A DNA stretch of 12,840 nt from Flavobacteriales bacterium (GTDB lineage Bacteria; Bacteroidota; Bacteroidia; Flavobacteriales_F; PHOS-HE28): assembly GCA_020437875.1 (NCBI GenBank), contig JAGQVR010000006.1, positions 1 to 12,840 of the forward strand, in the 5' to 3' direction. The notes below the pieces were generated by a model. It saw only the letters and a list, made by a program, of their open reading frames with translations. It was not told where the DNA came from and searched no databases. The position numbers and the translations under genes were made by a program. Of this stretch, positions 6,947 through 12,840 are shown piece by piece; the first letter of the stretch is position 1, and the number at the start of each line of letters is the position of its first letter.

Positions 6947-8401
6947 ACGGGCGATCAGCCAGCCATCCGGTCGTTGAAGAACCGGAAAGGCGCCGGCGCC
7001 CAGCAAGGCATTCCAGTTCGTCGCCGGTGGGAGTCCCTGCCATTGGCGCGTGAGATCTTCCGGCCTTACCACGATGAAGGCGCCGGGATCGAAGTGATCG
7101 ATCTCCGAATACCACAGTTCGGTCACCGGCACACCTGGGCAATACGTGAGGAACGCTGCGCCCATGCCGTGGGTATAGATGCGTGCAGGTCCGAAGCCAC
7201 AGGCGGTCGCTGCCACCTCTCGCTCCACCTCTGCCTGCCGGATGAAGGGAAGCATGGCCCGAACGAAGAGCGCTGCCTCGATACCGGCGATCCCGATGAC
7301 GAAGGCCTGGCGGAACAGTCCACGCTGCTGGATCCAGGACCACGCCTCGGCAAAGGCCCTGTGGAAAGCGATCACGACGAAGGGCTGTGCCACCAAAAGC
7401 ACGCGATCGTTCTGGAACGGCAGACCGGCCACGAATAGCAGGTATGCAAGCAGTATGATCGTCGCGGGCCTGACCAGCGGGTCGTTCAAATGCGTCTTCC
7501 GGAAGAACGGAAGGAGTATGATGCCAAGTGGGAACTGCCCAGGATGAACGACGGTGGTGGCCACGTAGACCAGGTTCGGCAAGGTGTAGCTCAGGACACC
7601 GTCATCCGAACGGAGTTCACGACGGAACCAGTTGAGCGGACTCCACTCCGCGAGCGGACCATCGTGCAACATGGCCTTGGACCGCAGGACCCACCCGGTG
7701 ATCACGACGGCGATAGCGAAGAGGACCAACAGGATACGGGTGGTGCGCGGCCCTGCCCACCTCTGCATCAAGTCGAAGACCATGAGCAGGACCATGGTGA
7801 TCACCACCGGTGCGGCCGCGGTCCGTATCGTCAGGCACGCACCGAGCGCGATGGACATCCAGAGGAGCATCCGTGACCCACCGGCTTCCCGCCATCGGAT
7901 GTACGAGGCGAACGCCGCCACGATCAGGAACAAAGCTGGAACATCGCTCATGACCGTCATGGCCTGGCGCAGGAGGAACGGGGCCAGGGATACACCGAGC
8001 AGCACGTAAACTGCGAGGCCACGCTCGTCCTTCGTGGTCCGGCGCAGGACCCGATGCATGAGCCATACGATCCCCATCCACGCCAACAGCGGGATGATGC
8101 GCATCGCGAGGAGCGTGCCCATCAGCGTGCCGAGCAAGGCACCGAGCATCGGATAGCCATGCGGATGCTCCACCATGACCGGCCGCTCATCACCACCCGC
8201 CCAAGCCCGCCAGGTCTCGGCGAGGTGCAGATAATCGTGCGCATCCTGGCCGTTGAGCCCTTGGTAACCGGCCGCGCTCACCCATGCGAAGGCGATCGCC
8301 ACCGGCAGCAGCAGCCACCAGCGGAACGGAGGGTAATGAACCGGCACAGGCTCGAAAGTAGGGCGCCCGATATTGTGAGTTCCGGGCTGGAGCACCCACA
8401 T
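6938..8401 (-). CDS. GT-C fold membrane glycosyltransferase (GT39/ArnT-like)
   Basis: This polytopic inner-membrane protein is probably a polyprenyl-phosphate-sugar-dependent glycosyltransferase acting on the periplasmic face. I count roughly ten hydrophobic spans, then a soluble C-terminal part (about 385-487). GT-C signatures, numbered from this start, are the acidic first-loop motif GQDAHDYLHLAE (51-62, candidate catalytic D53 or D56), EHPHGYPMLGALLG (78-91), and MSDVPALF (151-158). A further NDRVLL segment is at 331-336. The start is uncertain. ATG 8401 is the longest one not overlapping the divergent gene. However, a promoter-like TACTTTCG lies inside that extension and a GTG at 8347 follows it by 5 bases; that start gives 469 aa and begins close to the first membrane span (YPPFRWWLLLPVAIAF). 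Acceptor and sugar are unknown. The adjacent acyltransferase suggests a role in surface glycan or lipid decoration. Confidence 0.78.
   Translation of the reverse strand: MWVLQPGTHNIGRPTFEPVPVHYPPFRWWLLLPVAIAFAWVSAAGYQGLNGQDAHDYLHLAETWRAWAGGDERPVMVEHPHGYPMLGALLGTLMGTLLAMRIIPLLAWMGIVWLMHRVLRRTTKDERGLAVYVLLGVSLAPFLLRQAMTVMSDVPALFLIVAAFASYIRWREAGGSRMLLWMSIALGACLTIRTAAAPVVITMVLLMVFDLMQRWAGPRTTRILLVLFAIAVVITGWVLRSKAMLHDGPLAEWSPLNWFRRELRSDDGVLSYTLPNLVYVATTVVHPGQFPLGIILLPFFRKTHLNDPLVRPATIILLAYLLFVAGLPFQNDRVLLVAQPFVVIAFHRAFAEAWSWIQQRGLFRQAFVIGIAGIEAALFVRAMLPFIRQAEVEREVAATACGFGPARIYTHGMGAAFLTYCPGVPVTELWYSEIDHFDPGAFIVVRPEDLTRQWQGLPPATNWNALLGAGAFPVLQRPDGWLIARLP
8353..8360 (-). promoter_or_regulatory. candidate -7 promoter box for the glycosyltransferase gene
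   Basis: On the minus strand this reads TACTTTCG, one base from TAnnTTTG. It lies 5 bases upstream of a GTG (8347) in the glycosyltransferase frame. That would support the shorter protein and a near-leaderless mRNA. It conflicts with the ATG at 8401, whose coding sequence would contain it. Confidence 0.35.
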
Positions 8402-8404
8402 TTG
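8397..8404 (+). promoter_or_regulatory. candidate -7 promoter box for the acyltransferase gene
   Basis: CACATTTG differs from TAnnTTTG only at the first base and ends 10 bases before the ATG at 8415. The position fits a short-leader promoter. The match alone is weak. Confidence 0.3.
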
Positions 8405-8414
8405 CCCTGCACGG

Positions 8415-9533
8415 ATGGACGCACGACTCAGTGACAAGATCCGGGTGGTCTCCCTGATCACCATGGTATTGCTCACGCTGGTGCATGCCTACACCTATCC
8501 GACGAACAGCTTCCACGGACAGGTGCTCTCCATGGACGGGCTCAACTTCTCCGTCCAGTACTTCATCAGCCAGGGGCTTGCACGGTTCCGCGTGCCCATG
8601 TTCTTCATCCTGTCAGGCTACTTCTTCCACCGCGCTGTATTGCGACCGGGTGACGGCTTCCTTCCGCAATTCCGGAAGCGCCTTCGGACCATCGCACTGC
8701 CCTACCTGCTCTGGTCGATCACCGGATTCCTGCTCTACCTGTTGATGCAATGGCCGGACGCCACGCGCGACCTGTTCCCGAACAATCCGGTCTGGGGCCT
8801 CTCCCCGGTTGAGGTGGCGAACAAGATCCTGCTGGACCCGATACCCTACCAGATGTGGTTCCTGCGTGATCTGATGGTGCTCTTCGCCCTGAGCCCGCTG
8901 TTCATGTTCCTCATCCGACGTGTGGGGGCCTGGGTGCTTCTCCCCGCCGCCATCACCTGGTGGTTCGAGATCGATCTGGTGGTGCTCGCGAACGAATCGC
9001 TGCCCTTCTACCTCGCCGGCGCGTGGTTGTTCATGCGCGGACCGAGTGAATTCCCAACGCTCACGAATGGCCAGCGACGATCCCTGGTAGGTGGTTGGCT
9101 GGCCCTGTTGGCAGTGAAGACGGTGGTGGTGCTGACGAACTCGGCCGATGCCGACGTGGTCCGCGTACTGCACAAGCTTTCAACAGTGCTGGGCCTGGCG
9201 GCGGTATGGGTCTGGTACGACCTGATCGTTGGAGATGACGATATCCGGAGGTCCCGGCTCTACCCGCTGACAGCCTTTTCCTTTTTCCTCTATGCCGCGC
9301 ACGAACCCATGATCACCGTGGTGAAGAAGAGCTTGTTCCTGCTTCTGGGTGAAGGCCCATTGCCCTCGCTGACCATCTATGTCGTGGCCCCGATCGTGAC
9401 CATGATCATCTGCTTCAGCGCGGCAGCATGGCTCACACGGCACGTACCGGTCCTCTACGGTCTCTTCACCGGAGGTCGCGGACTACCGAAGACGAAGACA
9501 CGCCCGGCGACCGCAGCGTTATTCCATCGGTGA
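8415..9533 (+). CDS. acyltransferase family 3 membrane protein
   Basis: This inner-membrane O-acyltransferase (Acyltransferase_3 family, as in OafA-like proteins) typically moves acetyl or other acyl groups onto sugars of surface polymers or lipids. It is 372 aa with about ten membrane spans. Family landmarks are the first-helix histidine H24 in TLVHAYTY, the arginine-containing RFRVPMFFILSGYFF (57-71), the basic cytoplasmic stretch FRKRLRTIALPYLLW (87-101), YQMWFLRDLMVLF (145-157), and late helix FSFFLYAAHEPMI (289-301). No periplasmic SGNH domain follows, so it is the stand-alone type. ATG 8415 places H24 at the expected distance from the N-terminus. It is divergent from the glycosyltransferase gene and ends 10 bases from the purC stop. 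The acceptor is unknown. Pairing with the glycosyltransferase as one modification system is inference from adjacency. Confidence 0.87.
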   Translation: MDARLSDKIRVVSLITMVLLTLVHAYTYPTNSFHGQVLSMDGLNFSVQYFISQGLARFRVPMFFILSGYFFHRAVLRPGDGFLPQFRKRLRTIALPYLLWSITGFLLYLLMQWPDATRDLFPNNPVWGLSPVEVANKILLDPIPYQMWFLRDLMVLFALSPLFMFLIRRVGAWVLLPAAITWWFEIDLVVLANESLPFYLAGAWLFMRGPSEFPTLTNGQRRSLVGGWLALLAVKTVVVLTNSADADVVRVLHKLSTVLGLAAVWVWYDLIVGDDDIRRSRLYPLTAFSFFLYAAHEPMITVVKKSLFLLLGEGPLPSLTIYVVAPIVTMIICFSAAAWLTRHVPVLYGLFTGGRGLPKTKTRPATAALFHR

Positions 9534-9543
9534 CCCTCACGGA

Positions 9544-10497
9544 TCAGGAGAGGTATGTACGCAGCGCCTCCCGCACACGCGCGTTCATGTCGCCCGCAGG
9601 TGCAGGCACGAACCGGAGCCCTGTGATCCGTTCGTAGAGTTCCGTGTAGCGCTCGGTGACGCTGCGCACGAAGGCATCGTCCATCACAGGCACCTGCTGG
9701 CCTTCCCGACCCATGAAGTCATGCGCGATGAGCCATTCCCGAACGAACTCCTTGCTCAACTGCTTCTGGGCCTCACCCCTCTCCTGCCGCTGCGCATACC
9801 CGTCGGCATGGAAATACCGCGAACTGTCCGGGGTATGCACCTCGTCTATCAGCAGGATACGGCCATCCGCCGTGCGTCCGAACTCGTACTTCGTGTCCAC
9901 CAGGATCAGGCCCCGCTCCTGAGCGAGCCGGGTCCCTTCGGCAAAGAGCGCAAGCGCATACCGGCAGAGCGTGTCCCATTCGGCCGGTGTACAGATGCCA
10001 CGGCCCAGGATCTCCTTCGGCGTGATGTCCTCGTCGTGTCCTTCGGCCGCCTTCGTGCTCGGTGTGATCAGCGGCTCGGGGAAACGGTCGTTCTCACGGA
10101 GGTCATCCGGCATCTCCGCGCCACAGAGCGTACGGTGCCCTGCCTTGTACTGCCGCCAGGCATGACCGGCCAGGTAGCCGCGGACCACCATCTCCACCGG
10201 AATGGTCTTCGCCGTATGGCCGATCACCACGTTCGGGTCCGGTGTCGCGATGGCCCAGTTGGGTGCCACATGCGCCGTTGCTTGCAGCATGTGCCAGCTC
10301 AGCTGTGTGAGCACCTGTCCCTTGTGCGGGATGCCTCGTGGCAGGATCACGTCGAAGGCACTGATCCGGTCCGTGGCCACAAGGATCGTACGGCCATCGG
10401 CCAGGTGGTACACATCGCGCACCTTGCCACGGTGTATGGATGCGACACCGGGCAAGTGCAGGTCGGTGCGCATCAGCGTGGTGTCCATGGTGGTCAT
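9544..10497 (-). CDS. purC: phosphoribosylaminoimidazole-succinocarboxamide synthase (SAICAR synthetase)
   Basis: This enzyme condenses CAIR with aspartate using ATP to form SAICAR, a step of de novo purine synthesis in the cytoplasm. The protein is 317 aa, the longer single-domain form also seen in yeast rather than the roughly 240-aa E. coli form. Conserved blocks are HRGKVRDVY (22-30, nucleotide loop), TDRISAFDVILPRGIPHKG (42-60), VEMVVRGYLAGHAW (101-114), TKAAEGHDEDI (148-158), VDTKYEFG (200-207) and IDEVHTPDSSRY (217-228). The chain looks complete. ATG 10497 overlaps the TGA of phoH by one base (TGATG). A GTG at 10500 is also possible. The overlap implies translational coupling to phoH and a shared transcript. 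Confidence 0.96.
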   Translation of the reverse strand: MTTMDTTLMRTDLHLPGVASIHRGKVRDVYHLADGRTILVATDRISAFDVILPRGIPHKGQVLTQLSWHMLQATAHVAPNWAIATPDPNVVIGHTAKTIPVEMVVRGYLAGHAWRQYKAGHRTLCGAEMPDDLRENDRFPEPLITPSTKAAEGHDEDITPKEILGRGICTPAEWDTLCRYALALFAEGTRLAQERGLILVDTKYEFGRTADGRILLIDEVHTPDSSRYFHADGYAQRQERGEAQKQLSKEFVREWLIAHDFMGREGQQVPVMDDAFVRSVTERYTELYERITGLRFVPAPAGDMNARVREALRTYLS

Positions 10498-11459
10498 CAC
10501 TTCCGTTCGTTCTTCGCCTCCAATTCGCGGAAGGCCTTGAGCACCTTGGTCACGAGCTCGTGACGGATCACATCCTTCTCATCGAGCTCCACCACCGCCA
10601 CGCCTTCCACGTTGCGCAGCATGTTCACCACGGGAAGCAGGCCGCTCGGCTGCCGGTCGGGCAGGTCCACCTGGGTGGCATCGCCGGTGATCACGAACTT
10701 GGCATTGCGCCCCATGCGGGTGAGGAACATCTTCAGCTGGGTGAGCGTGGCGTTCTGGGCCTCGTCCAGGATGACGAAGGCATGATCGAGCGTGCGACCG
10801 CGCATGAAGGCGAGCGGGGCGATCTGGATCACGCCCTCGTCCAGGTGGTCGGCGAGCTTGGAGGCGGGGATCATCTCCCGCAGGGCGTCGTAGAGCGGTT
10901 GCAGGTATGGATCGAGCTTCTCGCGCAGGTCGCCCGGCAGGAAACCGAGGTTCTCCCCTGCTTCCACGGCCGGTCGTGTGAGCACGATGCGGCGCACCTT
11001 GCGCTCCTTCAGCGCCTTCACGGCGAGCGCCACGGCGGTGTACGTCTTCCCCGTTCCAGCAGGGCCGATCGCGAAGACCATGTCGTTGGCCGCGACCGCC
11101 TCCACCAATCGCTCCTGGTTGGGGGTGCGCGCCTTCACCCGCAGGCCTGCGTTGCCGTACACCAAAACATCGGCCTCGTCGGGATTCTCGCGTTCGCCGG
11201 GGCTGGCATGCGTGCCCATGATGTCATCGAGCACCTTGCGTGGGAGCTCGTTGTAACGGGCGGCATGTTCCAAAAGCTGTTTGAAACGCTCCTCGAACTG
11301 CGTGATGTCGTTCTCCGTCCCGCTCAACTTGAGCGTGTCGCCGCGGGCGATGATGCTGAGCTTGGGGAAATGCCCGCGGATGATCCGCAGGTTGGCATCG
11401 TTGGCACCCAGGACCTCAACGGGGTCCACCCCGGTGATCGTGATCAGCTTCTCTATCAA
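10497..11459 (-). CDS. phoH: PhoH family ATPase
   Basis: This is a cytoplasmic P-loop ATPase of the PhoH/PhoH-like (YbeZ) family, linked in other bacteria to RNA metabolism and ribosome-related processes; its exact role is unsettled. It has 320 aa, normal for YbeZ-type proteins. The N-terminal part (about 1-70) resembles the small RNA-binding-like region of this family. The ATPase core has Walker A GPAGTGKT (132-139), the family block TRPAVEAGENLGFLPGD (161-177), Walker B VILDEAQN (229-236) and a sensor-like TGDATQVDLP (258-267). The start MIEKLITITG is the only good candidate, with a short upstream leader. It precedes and overlaps purC. In E. coli ybeZ sits next to ybeY, but no ybeY is visible in this window. 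Confidence 0.95.
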   Translation of the reverse strand: MIEKLITITGVDPVEVLGANDANLRIIRGHFPKLSIIARGDTLKLSGTENDITQFEERFKQLLEHAARYNELPRKVLDDIMGTHASPGERENPDEADVLVYGNAGLRVKARTPNQERLVEAVAANDMVFAIGPAGTGKTYTAVALAVKALKERKVRRIVLTRPAVEAGENLGFLPGDLREKLDPYLQPLYDALREMIPASKLADHLDEGVIQIAPLAFMRGRTLDHAFVILDEAQNATLTQLKMFLTRMGRNAKFVITGDATQVDLPDRQPSGLLPVVNMLRNVEGVAVVELDEKDVIRHELVTKVLKAFRELEAKNERK

Positions 11460-11511
11460 AGTAACTTTCGATCGTTGATTTCTTCCGCCCGAACCCCTTT
11501 CCGTGCCGGGA

Positions 11512-11519
11512 TAGTTTTG
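11512..11519 (+). promoter_or_regulatory. candidate -7 promoter box for the DUF62 gene
   Basis: TAGTTTTG is an exact match to TAnnTTTG, 38 bases before the ATG at 11558. A poorer candidate, TGCCTTCG at 11538-11545, lies 12 bases before the ATG. Which is used, if either, cannot be told from the sequence. Confidence 0.4.
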
Positions 11520-11524
11520 GACGC

Positions 11525-11532
11525 CGAAGGTA
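11525..11532 (-). promoter_or_regulatory. candidate -7 promoter box for phoH-purC
   Basis: On the minus strand this reads TACCTTCG, the same octamer found before the HEAT-like gene. It sits in the 98-base divergent gap, 65 bases upstream of the phoH ATG. It is only a few bases from the candidate plus-strand box, so the two promoters would face away from each other and overlap. Confidence 0.4.
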
Positions 11533-11557
11533 GATGTTGCCTTCGCTCCGCAGTGCC

Positions 11558-12370
11558 ATGTCCATCATCACCCTCACCACCGACATGGGCCTGCGGGACC
11601 ATTATGTGGCCACGGTGAAGGGTGCGATCTGGACCCAGTACCCCGAGGCGCGCATCGTGGACATCAGCCACGGGATCAAGCCCTTCGACAGCGCCCAGGC
11701 GGCCTTCGTGCTGCGCCAAGCGTATCCGGAGTTCCCGCGTGGTACCATCCACATCATCGGAGTGAACCCGGAAGCCGATGGCCAGACCCCCCACCTCGTG
11801 GTGCGGCATGACGGCCATTACTTCATCGGTGCGGACAATGGCATCTTCTCGCTGCTGTTCGAAGGCATGCCGCACGAGGCCTTCGAGCTGACCATGAAGC
11901 TGGATAACGACCACGCGGCCTTTCCCACCCGCAGTGTGTTCGTGAAGGCAGCCTGCCACCTGGCGCGCGGCGGAACCGTGGATGTCATCGGTCGGAAGGT
12001 GGCCCGCGTGAAGGAACTGATCGGGTTCAAGCCAGCGGTAGACCCCACGAGCATCCGGGGCAAGGTCGTGTATATCGACAGCTACGGCAACCTGGTGACC
12101 AACGTGCGCAAGCAGTTATTCGATGATGTGTGCAAGGGGCGCTCCTTCCGCATCGGTTTCGGTCATCGGGAGGACGACATCCTGAACCTGCATGATTCCT
12201 ATGGTGATGTGCCGCAAGGCGAACGCGTGGCCTTCTTCAACGCCACCGGCCTGCTGGAGATCGCGGTGAACAAGGGCGTGGAGGGCTTTGGTGGTGGTGC
12301 GGCCCGGCTCTTCGGTGTGCACCAGGAGGACACCGTGCGCATCGAGTTCGGTGAGCGGAGCAGGAACTGA
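11558..12370 (+). CDS. SAM hydroxide adenosyltransferase-like protein (DUF62)
   Basis: The family (SAM hydrolase/chlorinase/fluorinase) splits S-adenosylmethionine to adenosine and methionine using water. The 270-aa chain has the family plan: LTTDMGLRDHYVATVKG (6-22, with the ribose-contacting D9), VDISHGIKPFDSAQAAF (34-50), GADNGIFSLL (91-100), then the C-terminal barrel with YIDSYGNLVTNV (172-183) and FNATGLLEIAVNKG (227-240). In well-studied members an Asp and Arg lie in a DPGVGT-x-R loop and a His in TFHGRD. Here the matching places read GVNPEADGQTPH (68-79) and FPTRSVF (122-128), so that D-R-H triad is not evident. Catalysis as in the archaeal enzymes is therefore unproven; I believe the change is common to Bacteroidota homologues. 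I chose ATG 11558 over 11534 because MSIITLTTD is the standard family start and the earlier start overlaps promoter-like sequence. Confidence 0.87.
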   Translation: MSIITLTTDMGLRDHYVATVKGAIWTQYPEARIVDISHGIKPFDSAQAAFVLRQAYPEFPRGTIHIIGVNPEADGQTPHLVVRHDGHYFIGADNGIFSLLFEGMPHEAFELTMKLDNDHAAFPTRSVFVKAACHLARGGTVDVIGRKVARVKELIGFKPAVDPTSIRGKVVYIDSYGNLVTNVRKQLFDDVCKGRSFRIGFGHREDDILNLHDSYGDVPQGERVAFFNATGLLEIAVNKGVEGFGGGAARLFGVHQEDTVRIEFGERSRN

Positions 12371-12402
12371 CCGCCACCTTTCCGAAGAAGAAGCAGAGAA
12401 CC

Positions 12403-12699
12403 ATGATCGTCCGTATCGTCAAGATGACCTTCCGACCCGAGGAGATCGGGCGTTTCCAGGAGCACTTCGAGAGCTGGAAACCGCGCATCCGCTCCTTCCC
12501 GGGCTGCCGGCACCTGGAGCTGCTGCATGACGTGGACGATCCGCGCGTCTTCTTCACATACAGCCATTGGGACGGTCCGGCAGATCTGGAGAATTACCGG
12601 CTCTCCCGGGTATTCGCCGAGGTCTGGCCCACGGTGAAGGCCCTCTTCGCCGCACCTGCCGAAGCCTGGAGCGTGGAACGGGAGCACCATCTGCCCTGA
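12403..12699 (+). CDS. small ABM-domain (dimeric ferredoxin-like fold) protein
   Basis: The 98-aa protein fits the antibiotic biosynthesis monooxygenase (ABM) superfamily, small dimeric alpha/beta-barrel proteins such as YgiN-type quinol monooxygenases and related enzymes. The expected order is present: beta strand MIVRIVKMTF, helix RFQEHFESWKPRIRSF, strand CRHLELLHDVDD, strand VFFTYSHWDG (49-58), helix LENYRLSRVFAEVWPTVKALF, and a last strand EAWSVERE. The conserved W56 of the YSHW segment is present. Substrate is unknown; many members are never assigned one. The gene follows the DUF62 gene by 32 bases on the same strand. The spacer is purine-rich (AGAAGAAGCAGAGAACC) before the ATG and may aid ribosome binding. 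Co-transcription with the DUF62 gene is likely. Confidence 0.83.
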   Translation: MIVRIVKMTFRPEEIGRFQEHFESWKPRIRSFPGCRHLELLHDVDDPRVFFTYSHWDGPADLENYRLSRVFAEVWPTVKALFAAPAEAWSVEREHHLP

Positions 12700-12705
12700 T
12701 ATCCG

Positions 12706-12738
12706 CCCGATCGCGGCTTTCGTCGTTCGTGGATCGGG
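12706..12738. repeat. inverted repeat after the ABM gene
   Basis: CCCGATC (12706-12712) and GATCGGG (12732-12738) are perfect 7-base inverted copies separated by 19 bases, starting a few bases past the ABM stop. The hairpin could act as a transcript end or stabiliser, but no T-run follows, so I do not call it an intrinsic terminator. Confidence 0.4.
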
Positions 12739-12762
12739 ATCCGGCCACCTTCAACGGCGAAC

Positions 12763-12790
12763 GGTCCGGTCTTTGTCCGATCTTCGGACC
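12763..12790 (+). promoter_or_regulatory. nested inverted repeats against the start codon of the last gene
   Basis: GTCCGATCTTCGGAC (12775-12789) is a perfect 6-base stem with a 3-base loop ending one base before the ATG at 12791. An outer pair, GGTCCG (12763-12768) and CGGACC (12785-12790), uses the same right arm, so the two stems exclude each other. It could be an operator or an RNA structure affecting initiation, or chance. A degenerate -7-like GATCTTCG (12779-12786) lies within it. Confidence 0.3.
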
Positions 12791-12840
12791 ATGTTGCGCT
12801 CCCTGACCGCCTGTGTGGCCGCACTGCCGGTGCTGCTCTC
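12791..12840 (+). CDS. start of a probable exported protein, cut off by the window end
   Basis: Only the first 16 codons are visible: MLRSLTACVAALPVLL. A basic residue near the N-terminus followed by a hydrophobic run looks like the beginning of a Sec signal peptide. A lipoprotein or other exported product is possible, but nothing further can be said. The gene lies 91 bases after the ABM gene, beyond two inverted repeats, so it is probably a separate transcription unit. Confidence 0.45.
   Translation, partial: MLRSLTACVAALPVLL

Noticed and set aside
11534..11557. An earlier ATG for the DUF62 gene
   Set aside because: It adds MLPSLRSA, which is not part of the family, and would use promoter-like sequence as coding.
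10440..11618. A 392-codon open frame on the plus strand
   Set aside because: It is antisense to purC and phoH, both certain genes, and its translation has no family motifs.

Overview
The window reads as a chromosomal stretch from a high-GC member of the Bacteroidota, most likely Flavobacteriales-like. I base this on a DUF6089-type outer-membrane protein, the serC-serA-DUF1015 gene order, a Bacteroidota-style dicluster ferredoxin, the phoH-purC pair facing a DUF62 SAM hydrolase gene, weak Shine-Dalgarno signals, and several matches to the Bacteroidota -7 promoter box TAnnTTTG (here often TACCTTCG). The placement is inferred from gene content only. I see no rRNA, tRNA, CRISPR array, transposase or phage gene, and coding density is very high.

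Layout, left to right. (1) 2-1216, plus strand: the 3' part of a 2[4Fe-4S] ferredoxin, then an exported protein of unknown function. (2) 1309-5281, plus strand: a tightly packed operon of serC, serA, a DUF1015 gene and a YggS-type PLP-binding protein gene. Its junctions are 2, 0 and -1 bp. This is a serine-biosynthesis and PLP-handling unit. (3) 5347-6946, plus strand: a DUF6089-type outer-membrane beta-barrel protein and a small alpha-helical HEAT-like protein. (4) 6938-9533: a divergent pair of integral-membrane genes, a GT-C glycosyltransferase (minus) and an acyltransferase-3 protein (plus), probably for surface glycan or lipid modification. Their promoters appear to lie within about 70 bp. 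(5) 9544-11459, minus strand: phoH followed by purC, joined by a TGATG stop/start overlap. (6) 11558-12840, plus strand: a DUF62 SAM hydroxide adenosyltransferase-like gene divergent from phoH, a small ABM-domain protein, and the first codons of another gene that runs off the window.

Most of this is housekeeping, and I found no convincing new multi-gene system. The points most worth a second look are four: the DUF1015 protein with a DGHHR motif inside the serine operon; the DUF62 protein, in which the D-R-H catalytic triad of characterised enzymes is not apparent; promoter -7 boxes lying only 5-10 bases before several start codons, suggesting near-leaderless mRNAs; and a compact hairpin one base from the start codon of the last, truncated gene.
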